From Akkermansiaceae bacterium (GTDB lineage Bacteria; Verrucomicrobiota; Verrucomicrobiia; Verrucomicrobiales; Akkermansiaceae): a stretch of 59,162 bases of DNA. The position numbers were made by a program, and so were the translations under genes. Below are positions 36,313 to 44,595 of this stretch, in pieces. The stretch covers positions 1 to 59,162 of the forward strand of contig JAQWZU010000018.1 of NCBI GenBank assembly GCA_029253285.1, written 5' to 3'. Every line of letters starts with the position of its first letter. Positions within the stretch are counted from its first letter, which is position 1. The notes beneath the pieces are model-generated. The model did no database searches. It saw only the letters and a program-made list of their open reading frames with translations, and was not told the DNA's origin.

Positions 36313-37116
36313 GTGAAATTTCTTTCTTTCCTCCTTCCGGCGATCTGCCTTCTGCCTTTGCTTTCATCCGGGACTATCATCGTGGCCCACCGGGGAGCTT
36401 CAGCCGATGCCCCGGAAAACACCATGGCCGCCTTCAACGAGGCCTGGCGTCAGGGGGCCGATGCCATCGAAGGCGATTTTCGACTGACCAAAGATGGCCA
36501 GATCATCGCAATGCACGATGGCGACACCGGGCGGACAAGCGGGCAGAAACTCGTCGTATCGAAAACCGATTGGTCCACGCTCAAAAAACTCGATGCCGGA
36601 TCATGGAAGGGGGCGAAGTGGAAAGGTGAAAAGATCCCACTCCTCTCTGAGATCCTCGCCAGCATGCCTCAGGGGAAAGGGATTTTCATCGAAATCAAAT
36701 GTGGTCCGGAGATTGTTCAAAAGCTTTCCGAGGTAATCACTCAATCAAAGATTCCCCGGAAACTCATCACCATCATTTCCTTTAACAAAGAAGTCGTTCG
36801 GGCCATCAAGAAGCACGACCCGAAGCTCACCGCGAATTGGCTCTCAGATCTTAAACCAAAGAAAGGCGAGGACATTTCATCAAAGCTCGCCAAAGCCATT
36901 CAGACCTTGAAGGACATCAAAGCCGATGGCCTTGGAGCCAAAGCTGTCGATTCGCTCGCCGCCAAATTAGGGAGCACTTTGAAACAACACGGATTCGGCT
37001 TCCATGTCTGGACCGTCGATGCCGCGGCCCAGGGACGACACTTTGTCAAAGCCGGGGTGCATTCTGTCACCACAAACAAGCCCGCCAAGATGCGGGAGTT
37101 TCTGAAGGGCCAATAA
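36313..37116 (+). CDS. Secreted glycerophosphodiester phosphodiesterase
   Basis: The start is taken as GTG 36313 because it gives MKFLSFLLPAICLLPLLSSG, a signal peptide directly before the enzyme; a TTG at 36265 in the same frame would bury it. 267 residues. IVAHRGASADAPENT carries the catalytic His-Arg and Glu-Asn, AIEGDFRLTKDGQIIAMHD carries the Glu/Asp metal ligands and second His, and HVWTVDAAAQG is the conserved C-terminal strand. It hydrolyses glycerophosphodiesters to glycerol-3-phosphate and an alcohol; a periplasmic site is likely. Possibly controlled by the hairpin at 36289-36308. Confidence 0.85.
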   Translation: MKFLSFLLPAICLLPLLSSGTIIVAHRGASADAPENTMAAFNEAWRQGADAIEGDFRLTKDGQIIAMHDGDTGRTSGQKLVVSKTDWSTLKKLDAGSWKGAKWKGEKIPLLSEILASMPQGKGIFIEIKCGPEIVQKLSEVITQSKIPRKLITIISFNKEVVRAIKKHDPKLTANWLSDLKPKKGEDISSKLAKAIQTLKDIKADGLGAKAVDSLAAKLGSTLKQHGFGFHVWTVDAAAQGRHFVKAGVHSVTTNKPAKMREFLKGQ

Positions 37117-37125
37117 ATTCTCCGG

Positions 37126-37153
37126 TTGACGGGACGAAATCGTGTTCTAAATT
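37126..37153 (+). promoter_or_regulatory. Sigma-70-type promoter of the sulfurtransferase gene
   Basis: TTGACG (37126-37131), 16-bp spacer, TAAATT (37148-37153), 38 bp before the ATG at 37192. The -35 matches five of six consensus bases. Confidence 0.5.
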
Positions 37154-37191
37154 TTCGCTTCAATGATTGATTACGTTTACAAACCAAAGCG

Positions 37192-38211
37192 ATGCGCCCG
37201 GTGACAGTTTCCCCGGACGGCGGTCGCCGTTCAATAACGTCACTCAAAGCATCAATCCCCCGACTCAGCGATTTCCAGCTGATCGACGCTCGTGCACTCG
37301 AGCAACTCCTCGGGAACCCCCATGAGCCGTGCCAACTCATCGAAGCACACTTCAGCTCCGCCGATCACCCTCTCGCGGGAATCGACCAGCAATCTCCCCA
37401 CCTTCCGGACGCACTTCAAATGCACCCCTCCTATTTGGAAGCAGGCACTGATCGCTCGAAATACTATCCCAACTACGATCACCCGTCGGACGGAAACCTC
37501 CTCCCCGACCACGAGCTCACTCTTGCTCTGGAGAACGTCGGTATTTTTCCCGACACCCTCGTCATCGTTTACGGAACCGATCCCGATGGCTCGATGGCTG
37601 CCGCCAGACTGACCTGGGCTTTGCTTTATGCCGGAGTCCAACGAGTCCGGTTTCTCGATGGCGGGATTCGTTCCTGGATCACTCAAGGTAATGAAACTTC
37701 CCCGCTCATCGAGATCGCCGGAATGGCTCCCAATCCCCTCCAAAGCCCGTCTGCCGAATGGCAGGTTCGATCCGAATTCCTCGCCACGACAGACGAATTT
37801 TCCCGACTCAATTCCTCCCATGGCAAACTGATTGATGTTCGGCGAAGAGACGAATGGGATGGCACCAATCCCAATCAATATTCCTTCTTCTCGAAAGCAG
37901 GTCACATTCCCAGCGCCGAGTATCAGGGCGACTGGAAAAACCTCGTCGATCAAAACTCGGACAAGATCGGTCCACTACTGGATTCGATTGCGCAACGATG
38001 GCGCGATCAAGGAATTCTCGATGCTGATGTTGTAAGCGGAAAGAGATCCCTGATTTTCTACTGCGGCACCGGATGGCGATCCAGCATCGCCTTCCTCGTC
38101 GCGCTCTCACTCGGGCTCCGCGCGAAGAACTACGACGACGGATTCTACGGCTGGTCCTGGGATGAAGAAAACGAGATCGTCTACGGCGAAACGACTCCAG
38201 CCTTACGCTAA
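37192..38211 (+). CDS. Two-domain rhodanese-type sulfurtransferase
   Basis: 339 residues, somewhat longer than typical two-domain thiosulfate/mercaptopyruvate sulfurtransferases because of an N-terminal extension. The N-terminal rhodanese domain (VIVYGTDPDGSMAAARLTWAL ... RFLDGGIRSW) lacks the active-site Cys, as usual. The C-terminal domain has LIDVRRRDEWDG and the catalytic loop YCGTGWRSS with Cys291. No signal peptide, so cytoplasmic. It transfers sulfane sulfur from thiosulfate or 3-mercaptopyruvate to acceptors such as cyanide or thiols. Its last 9 bp overlap the convergent DUF1501 gene. Confidence 0.85.
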   Translation: MRPVTVSPDGGRRSITSLKASIPRLSDFQLIDARALEQLLGNPHEPCQLIEAHFSSADHPLAGIDQQSPHLPDALQMHPSYLEAGTDRSKYYPNYDHPSDGNLLPDHELTLALENVGIFPDTLVIVYGTDPDGSMAAARLTWALLYAGVQRVRFLDGGIRSWITQGNETSPLIEIAGMAPNPLQSPSAEWQVRSEFLATTDEFSRLNSSHGKLIDVRRRDEWDGTNPNQYSFFSKAGHIPSAEYQGDWKNLVDQNSDKIGPLLDSIAQRWRDQGILDADVVSGKRSLIFYCGTGWRSSIAFLVALSLGLRAKNYDDGFYGWSWDEENEIVYGETTPALR

Positions 38212-39645
38212 AAGATCCTCGATCACCTCGCCATGGACGTCGGTGAGGCGGAAGTCCCGACCGCTATAACGGTAGGTCAGGGCCTCGTGATCGAAGCCCA
38301 GCAAATGAAGCATCGTGGCATGGAGGTCGTGCACGTGAACTTTATCCGTCGCTGCCGCAAAGCCAAAATCGTCGGTCGAACCATGCACATGGCCACCCTT
38401 CACCCCGCCGCCTGCCATCCAGGTGGTAAAGCCGTAGTGATTGTGGTCGCGGCCGTTGATTTTCCCGGCATTCGTTCCCTTCTTGGGCATCTCGACCACG
38501 GGCGTCCGGCCAAATTCCCCGCCCCAGAGGACGAGGGTTTCATCGAGCATCCCGCGCATTTTTAAATCCGTAATGAGCGCCGCGATGGCCTGGTCACATT
38601 GCCCGGCCAACTTACGGTGGTTTACTTCCAGATCGTCATGGTTGTCCCACGGCTGACCCGCGCCATGCCAGACTTGCACGAAACGCACGCCGCGCTCGAC
38701 AAGACGCCGCGTGATCAACATCTGCCGACCTTGCAAGGTATCACCGTACATCTCGCGAATGTATTTAGGCTCTTTTGAAACATCAAAGGCGTCGGTCGCT
38801 TCGAGTTGCATGCGGTAGGCCAATTCGAAACTCTCCAGCCGTGCTTCCAGCTCCTGATCGCGACCACGTTCTTCGGCATGCTTCTCATTGAGCTGGCGGA
38901 GAAAATCCAACTGCTCGCGCTGCTTGCTGCGCTCAAGATGCTTCGGCACGATGTGCTCGATCAACTTCTTCGGATCCTTGTTCTTGGAGTCAACATAGTT
39001 CCCTTGATAAGCCGCCGGAAGAAAACCCGACTGCCAGTTTTGAGTCCGAGAAATTGGATAACCTCCCGGACACATTGAGACGAAGCCGGGCAGATTTTGG
39101 TTCTCTGTTCCGAGACCATAAGTCACCCACGATCCCACGCTCGGACGCGGTAAGCGCGAGTCTCCGCAATTCATCAAAAGCAACGAGGGTTCGTGATTGG
39201 GAACTTCGGCACGCATCGAACGAATGACACACAACTCATCGGCACAGGCTTCACCAACTTTGGAAAAGATCTCCGAGACTTCGAGGCCGCTTTCACCGTA
39301 TTTCTTGAAGGAGAAGGGAGACTTCATTGCCATCCCGGTAGGACGCTCGGTCTTCAATTCCAGGGGGATTTTCTTCCCGTCATACTTCGTCAGCTCCGGT
39401 TTGGGATCGAAAGTATCCACCTGAGATGGTCCCCCGTTCATGAAGAGATGAATCACGGCCTTCGCCTTTCCTCGCTTCTGCGGCATTTTGGGAGAAAGCG
39501 GACTAGTGGCCCCTGACGCCACCGCACTGGGAAGTCCGCCCATCGCGAGCGCTCCCATGCCCATCCCATAGCGGGAAAGAAATTCGCGCCGGGTGCCAAT
39601 GTAGCCTCCGTGGCCTTGTTCGTGATGCTTCATCTCAATCGACAA
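38203..39645 (-). CDS. Tat-exported DUF1501 protein
   Basis: 480 residues. TRREFLSRYGMGMGALAM near residue 18 is a twin-arginine signal. Then come HLFMNGGPSQVDTFDPKPELTKYDG, VIRSMRAEVPNHEPSLLLMNCG, ERGVRFVQVWHGAGQPWDNH and LWGGEFGRTPVVE, the hallmarks of DUF1501, a sulfatase-fold (alkaline-phosphatase-superfamily) family of Planctomycetota and Verrucomicrobiota. It overlaps the upstream DUF1549/1553 gene by 11 bp, the standard pairing of these families, so the two are translationally coupled and probably act together outside the cytoplasm. Biochemical role unknown. Confidence 0.9.
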   Translation of the reverse strand: MSIEMKHHEQGHGGYIGTRREFLSRYGMGMGALAMGGLPSAVASGATSPLSPKMPQKRGKAKAVIHLFMNGGPSQVDTFDPKPELTKYDGKKIPLELKTERPTGMAMKSPFSFKKYGESGLEVSEIFSKVGEACADELCVIRSMRAEVPNHEPSLLLMNCGDSRLPRPSVGSWVTYGLGTENQNLPGFVSMCPGGYPISRTQNWQSGFLPAAYQGNYVDSKNKDPKKLIEHIVPKHLERSKQREQLDFLRQLNEKHAEERGRDQELEARLESFELAYRMQLEATDAFDVSKEPKYIREMYGDTLQGRQMLITRRLVERGVRFVQVWHGAGQPWDNHDDLEVNHRKLAGQCDQAIAALITDLKMRGMLDETLVLWGGEFGRTPVVEMPKKGTNAGKINGRDHNHYGFTTWMAGGGVKGGHVHGSTDDFGFAAATDKVHVHDLHATMLHLLGFDHEALTYRYSGRDFRLTDVHGEVIEDLLA

Positions 39646-42121
39646 AAAAGAATTCGTTGCTCAACAATAACACTTGGGCGAGTTGTGCCAACGGCTTAAG
39701 TCCCAAGCCGCCAAATTCATCCTTCGCATTGGCCACTTCCCCGCGCACGTCAGAAAGCCGGGGAGCCCAGTAGAAGGAATCGTGGCTTTGCTCACCCCGA
39801 CTATCGACGGCGAACCAAAGGTGCTCGCCTGCTTTCACCTTCACTCCGGTGAGCCTTGTCGCCGACTCCTTGCCCTGGTCAACGGGCCATTCACCGAGCA
39901 CGGTGCCATCCGAACGCATCACGCGTCCTCTCACTCCGTTGCCATTGGGGGTGGGAACTTTCAACACTCCCTCAATCGTAAGCTCGCCATCTTCCATTGC
40001 CTTCCAGCTCAAGACAGCTGACTTATCGAGCTCCGGATGCCCTCCGGCGGCGTTCCACATCAGCCAACCCAGTTTGGGATCGGGCATCTCAGGCCCTCCG
40101 GTCCATCGTCCGTCCTTATATCGTGGCAGGCTTTTAAGCTCCAAAGAATCCTTGGTGAGATATCCATAATCCCACGCACCAGCGGTGCGATGAGTCGCAG
40201 CACTTTTCAACCAAGTCATCGTGGCGGATAGTTCTTCTACACTCGCTGGACGGTGGAAAATTCGTTGGTAGATTTGTTGCACACTTTCCGGAGAAACGGT
40301 GAGGCCTTTCACCAGAGAGCGGGCTTTCACATGCAGCGAAGGACTATTCATGAGATACAGCGCCTGCATTGGCGTCGTTGTTTCGGAACGCCGCATGAGT
40401 GCTTCTTCGGAACCTGGAAAATCAAAGGCCCGCATCACCGCCGGAAGGTATCCTCGACGAACCCGGCCATAAACGGTGCGACGATCACTGAAGGGAGCCT
40501 TGTCTAGTGTCACCGGTTTACCGCCCAGATTCCCATCAAGCCGACCACTCACTTGTAAGGCGGAGTCACGCCATGCTTCGAGGTCTTTACGCACCCGATT
40601 CGATCTCGCGAAGTAGCGGTTCTCAGGGTCGCGCTCGATCAATCCCGCCGGCGCCTTGCTCTCACGATTCCAACTCTGCGAACTCGTGATGTGAGTGATG
40701 AGCGCTTTGGTGGACCATTTGTTTTCCACCAGAAAAAGGGCTAAATGATCGAGCAGCTCGAGCTGCTTGGGCTTGGCTGTTTCGACGCCAAAGTCACCCG
40801 GCGTATCGACTAAAGGAGTGCCCACGACATGCATCCAAACACGATTGGCCCAGACCCGGGCGGTGAGCGGATTACGATCATCGGTTAGCCGCATCGCGAG
40901 CTCCAATCGCCCGCTACCATTCTTAAAGACCTCTCCCTCCTCGCGAAAGATCTTGAGAAACTGACGCGGCACCTTCTCTCCCCGCGCCCCGGGATTTCCC
41001 CTCGTGAAGATGTAGGGGTTGTTCACCTTCCCTTCCCTTACGATCATCGCGCGGTCGGGGGAATAGAGCGATTTCGCTTCCAGCTCCGTCACCTTACTCG
41101 AGAGCTTTCGAAACTTATCCCGCTGCGTTTGATTCAGCTTATGTGGGGTTTTTCGCATCGAGAAATCAAAGAGATCCTTCGGCGTTTCATACTCGGGAAT
41201 GGCGGACTTGATGAACTTGTGCACCTCCATCGCCAGCTTGCGATGCTCCTCCTTGAACTCTCGATAACCCGGCGAGTCTTCTGGCTCGGAGAGTTTGGGC
41301 AGATTCTTGGGCATGCTCGCACTCGCAAAGACACCGTAGAGGCTGTAAAAATCCGCAGTAGGAATCGGATCGCTCTTGTGATCGTGGCAACGCGCGCAGG
41401 TCACGGTCAGCCCCATCACCCCGCGCGTGGTGACATCAATCTGATCAGCGACCAAGAGATGACGCTGCCCGCCTTGATAAGCCCGACCCACCGTCAGAAA
41501 ACCCAAAGCCGCTTGATCCTCGAGAGGAGCCTTCATCAAATCCGCAGCCACCTGCAGATGCACAAAGCGATCATAGGGCAGGTCTTTGTTAAAGGCTCCG
41601 ATCACCCAATCACGATAGGTGTAGGCGTAGGGATAATCTTCGTTCTGAGTGACCGCCGCTCCCCGCGTATCGGCATAGCGGGCGACATCCAGCCAGTGCC
41701 GCGACCAACGTTCGCCGAAAGTCTTGCTCGCCAGCGCCGCTTGCGTTGCGGCCTTGGTCCATTCGACTCCGGCCCGCTTGTCGGCCATCCACTGCTTACG
41801 CTCGGCTTTATTGGGAAGGAGCCCCGTCGCGACATGCCAAAGACGACGGAAGCGCGTGGCGCGTGAAGCTTCACCCACCGCTTCAAATCCACCCTCTTTC
41901 TGCTTCCGGGCCAGCAATTCATCGATCGGATGCAGCTTTCCCTCAAGGGTCGGTTTGACCGGATGCTGAAAGGCCCAGTGAGCTTTCGACGTTCCTTCTT
42001 TTTTGGGCGCAGGGCTATTCGGAAACCCAAAAAGATTTCCGGTTCCTAAAAAAATAATGAAGCCCAAAAAGCGCACGTGATTGGATACGGAAGCGCGCTT
42101 TGTATCTTTCCATTTTCGCAT
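39635..42121 (-). CDS. DUF1549/DUF1553 protein (PSD1 family), secreted
   Basis: The start is placed at ATG 42121 (MRKWKDTKRASVSNHVRFLG), followed by a hydrophobic stretch; the frame can begin at 42163 but would then overlap the divergent gene. 828 residues. ERWSRHWLDVARYADTRG and TCARCHDHKSDPI (a CxxCH motif near residue 241) mark DUF1549; RVWANRVWMHVVG and SGRLDGNLGG mark DUF1553. The separate N-terminal cytochrome domain common in larger relatives is absent. A C-terminal carbohydrate-binding-like region is embedded (about 600-800). Operon partner of the DUF1501 gene. Function unknown; heme binding at CxxCH is possible. Confidence 0.85.
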   Translation of the reverse strand: MRKWKDTKRASVSNHVRFLGFIIFLGTGNLFGFPNSPAPKKEGTSKAHWAFQHPVKPTLEGKLHPIDELLARKQKEGGFEAVGEASRATRFRRLWHVATGLLPNKAERKQWMADKRAGVEWTKAATQAALASKTFGERWSRHWLDVARYADTRGAAVTQNEDYPYAYTYRDWVIGAFNKDLPYDRFVHLQVAADLMKAPLEDQAALGFLTVGRAYQGGQRHLLVADQIDVTTRGVMGLTVTCARCHDHKSDPIPTADFYSLYGVFASASMPKNLPKLSEPEDSPGYREFKEEHRKLAMEVHKFIKSAIPEYETPKDLFDFSMRKTPHKLNQTQRDKFRKLSSKVTELEAKSLYSPDRAMIVREGKVNNPYIFTRGNPGARGEKVPRQFLKIFREEGEVFKNGSGRLELAMRLTDDRNPLTARVWANRVWMHVVGTPLVDTPGDFGVETAKPKQLELLDHLALFLVENKWSTKALITHITSSQSWNRESKAPAGLIERDPENRYFARSNRVRKDLEAWRDSALQVSGRLDGNLGGKPVTLDKAPFSDRRTVYGRVRRGYLPAVMRAFDFPGSEEALMRRSETTTPMQALYLMNSPSLHVKARSLVKGLTVSPESVQQIYQRIFHRPASVEELSATMTWLKSAATHRTAGAWDYGYLTKDSLELKSLPRYKDGRWTGGPEMPDPKLGWLMWNAAGGHPELDKSAVLSWKAMEDGELTIEGVLKVPTPNGNGVRGRVMRSDGTVLGEWPVDQGKESATRLTGVKVKAGEHLWFAVDSRGEQSHDSFYWAPRLSDVRGEVANAKDEFGGLGLKPLAQLAQVLLLSNEFFFVD

Positions 42122-42146
42122 GAGCTTATAGAACTCAAAAGCACCC

Positions 42147-42986
42147 ATGATCACTCGAGCCATTTTTCTTTCACTCGCCGTTGTCCTCTTGAGCAGCTGC
42201 GGATCAAAATACGGTAAAGTTTCCTACCGTGAAGCGCCCAAGTTCATCAATGTCTCGGCCTACGACCCCAAGGAACGCCAGCGCAGTGGACGCGGCTACA
42301 CCCCGCTCAATCAAACCGCGCTCAAAGTCAACGGCTCGCGGGCTCTCATCGCGCGCTGTGCCAAAGGCTACGAACTGGACTCCAAATGCGCCGACTTCCT
42401 CCAGGGAGCGGAACGCCAGGGGATGAAACTCGGAGCCTATTGCTTCATCCTGGCCCACATCAGCCCAACGGTGCAGGCTGACCGCTTCATCCAACGTCTC
42501 CGCGTGATCAAGTCGTCCAAGGGCCTGCAAACCCGCGAAATCCTCCTCGTCTGCGATGCCGACACCAAAAGCTCCGCTGCTCAGATTGCGGAATTTATCC
42601 AGCGTATCGAAACACTCACCGGCACCACCCCCATCGTCTATCTCGAAAACAGCGACCGCCTTCGTGCTACGCTCTCCTCGGCCAGCTCCAAATACAAGCG
42701 CATCATCCGCCGCGCGCCCTATTGGATCGCGCTCTACTCAAACAAATACTACGACAGCCCGCACGACCTCATGAAAGCCTACGACATCTGGAATACCTGG
42801 GCCATCTGGCAGTTTGGCGGTGTTCTCTGGGAAAACGGCCGCTCCGCACCCAAGGTCTTCCGTAGCCTCGGTTGGCGCGCACCCAAATACTTCGGAAACA
42901 TGGACCGACCCATGGAACGCAATGCCTTCAACGGCACCGCCGAGGAATTCGAAAAGTTCTGGAGTCGCAATTCCTGGAAATGGTAG
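42147..42986 (+). CDS. Lipoprotein with degenerate GH25 (lysozyme-like) domain
   Basis: 279 residues. Lipobox LSSC with Cys18 after MITRAIFLSLAVVL. The fold order matches GH25: INVSAY (normally IDVS), ALIARCAKGYELDSKCADF, GMKLGAYCF, LVCDADTKSSAAQIAEFI, TGTTPIVYLEN, WIALYSNKY and WAIWQFGG. In GH25 lysozymes the first motif has Asp and the later one is D-x-E; here the residues are Asn35 and D137-A-D139. Two catalytic positions are therefore changed and lysozyme activity is doubtful; it may bind glycan or have another specificity. Only 25 bp separate its ATG from the divergent PSD1 start, and it overlaps the MATE gene by 7 bp. Confidence 0.7.
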   Translation: MITRAIFLSLAVVLLSSCGSKYGKVSYREAPKFINVSAYDPKERQRSGRGYTPLNQTALKVNGSRALIARCAKGYELDSKCADFLQGAERQGMKLGAYCFILAHISPTVQADRFIQRLRVIKSSKGLQTREILLVCDADTKSSAAQIAEFIQRIETLTGTTPIVYLENSDRLRATLSSASSKYKRIIRRAPYWIALYSNKYYDSPHDLMKAYDIWNTWAIWQFGGVLWENGRSAPKVFRSLGWRAPKYFGNMDRPMERNAFNGTAEEFEKFWSRNSWKW

Positions 42987-44341
42987 GTGGACTTTCCATT
43001 CCTGCCCTTCTCAAAGAGGGTAAAAAGACGGCCATCCTGTCGATCCCCATCATCATCGGGCAAATCAGCCAGATGCTCATGGTCATCACCGACACCGTGA
43101 TGGTCGGGGACGTCGGCGTGACCGAGCTCGCGGCCCTGACTTTCGCCAGCTCTATTTTCGCCATTCCCTTCATCTTCGGAATCGGACTCATCACCAGCGT
43201 TTCCATCCTAACCTCCGGCGCGATTGGCCGGGAAGACGACGCTGAAGCGCGCTCCGTTTGCCGCAATGGATTCTTCCTTGCTCTGGGAGCGGGTTGTCTT
43301 CTGGCAGCTCTGGGGTGCTTCATCATCCCCTTTCTCTCCATCTTCAATCAACCGGAAGACGTCACCGCCCTCGCTCCCCCCTACCTCGCTCTGGTCCTCA
43401 TCTCGATCATTCCCATCCTGAGTTCCATTGCATTGAAAAATCACAGCGACTCGCTCGACCGCACCTGGGAGGGATTCTTTATCTTCCTTGGCGGAGTCCT
43501 TCTCAATGTAGTCCTCAACAAGGTCTTCATTTTCGATTTGGGCTACGGACTTACCGGAGCCGGATGGGCCACCCTGATTTCACGAACGGCTATTCTCGTC
43601 GCGATGCTTCTTTGGTTCAATAACACCATTCGCGTCGTCCACCTCGTTCCCCGTCGCTGGCTTCAAAAACCCGATCCGAAGACCGTCCGAAAACTCCTCA
43701 CGCTGGGCATCCCCGCGAGCCTCCACCTCCTTGCCGAAGTCGGAGCCTTCTCGACCGCCGCCATTCTTGTGGGCTATTGGGGTGAAATCGCCCTCGCCGC
43801 CCATCAAGTCGCACTTACTACCGCCGGCACCGTCTTCATGGTGCCGCTCGGCCTCGGCATTGCCCTCACCATGCGCATGGGCAAAGCCTTCGGCGCCAAT
43901 GACACCTCCCGCTATCTCCCCATCATTGTCTCCGGCTGGCTACTCACCATTTCCTTCATTTCCATCACCGCCACCGCCTGCTGGTTAGGAAACGAATTCA
44001 TCGCCCGCCTCTACGTCGACAACGAAGCCGTCATTTCTCTGGCGGCGAAATTCCTCATCATCGTGGCCTTCTTCCAGCTCTTCGACGGCTTGCAAGTCGT
44101 CTCCGCCGGGTATCTTCGCGGACTGGAGGACGTCAAAGTCCCCGCCTGGACCGCCTTCGTCTCTTACTGGATTTTCGGTATCCCCATCGGCTGGCTCCTC
44201 GCCACCACCGGCGGCCTTGAAGCCAATGGTATTTGGTGGGGCCTCGCAATCGGGCTCGGGCTGGCTGCCATCTTCCTGAGCACCCGCGTCCTTCAGATGG
44301 AACGACGTTTGGGCCAGATAAATTTTTCGAACCGCGAATGA
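42980..44341 (+). CDS. MATE-family multidrug/sodium efflux transporter
   Basis: The start is at ATG 42980 (MVGGLSIPALLKEGKKTAIL), overlapping the lipoprotein stop; the frame is open further up but inside that gene. 453 residues, normal for MATE. Typical features: SIPIIIGQISQMLMVITDTV and MVGDVG at the first helix, GIGLITSVSILTSGAIGRED, and the repeated second half ALAAHQVALTTAGTVFMVPL. About 12 membrane helices. Cation-driven export of cationic compounds is the family role. Translationally coupled to the GH25-like lipoprotein, which may point to a joint envelope function. Confidence 0.9.
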   Translation: MVGGLSIPALLKEGKKTAILSIPIIIGQISQMLMVITDTVMVGDVGVTELAALTFASSIFAIPFIFGIGLITSVSILTSGAIGREDDAEARSVCRNGFFLALGAGCLLAALGCFIIPFLSIFNQPEDVTALAPPYLALVLISIIPILSSIALKNHSDSLDRTWEGFFIFLGGVLLNVVLNKVFIFDLGYGLTGAGWATLISRTAILVAMLLWFNNTIRVVHLVPRRWLQKPDPKTVRKLLTLGIPASLHLLAEVGAFSTAAILVGYWGEIALAAHQVALTTAGTVFMVPLGLGIALTMRMGKAFGANDTSRYLPIIVSGWLLTISFISITATACWLGNEFIARLYVDNEAVISLAAKFLIIVAFFQLFDGLQVVSAGYLRGLEDVKVPAWTAFVSYWIFGIPIGWLLATTGGLEANGIWWGLAIGLGLAAIFLSTRVLQMERRLGQINFSNRE

Positions 44342-44595
44342 TCGCGAATCTTTTCGGGGAAATTCCACCGACCAAAGCCCTGCCAAACGATCCCCCACTG
44401 GCAGCCTTACCTGCGGCCTACTGACCCATCGCGGAGCCCGGTTCTTCGAGGGCCGCGGTACCCGCATTCAAGGCATTCCCCAACATGGAACGAAGATCGT
44501 CATTTGGATAGCCAGTGAACGCTCAACAAACTCACAGGCTAAAAAGATTGTTGTTCCAATAGCACGATAGAACTACATGGTTACCTTCCTGTTTC

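Noticed and set aside
37163-37204. 13-codon frame MIDYVYKPKRCAR before the sulfurtransferase, a possible leader peptide
   Set aside because: No repeated regulatory codons or attenuator hairpin follows, so no reason to call it a leader.
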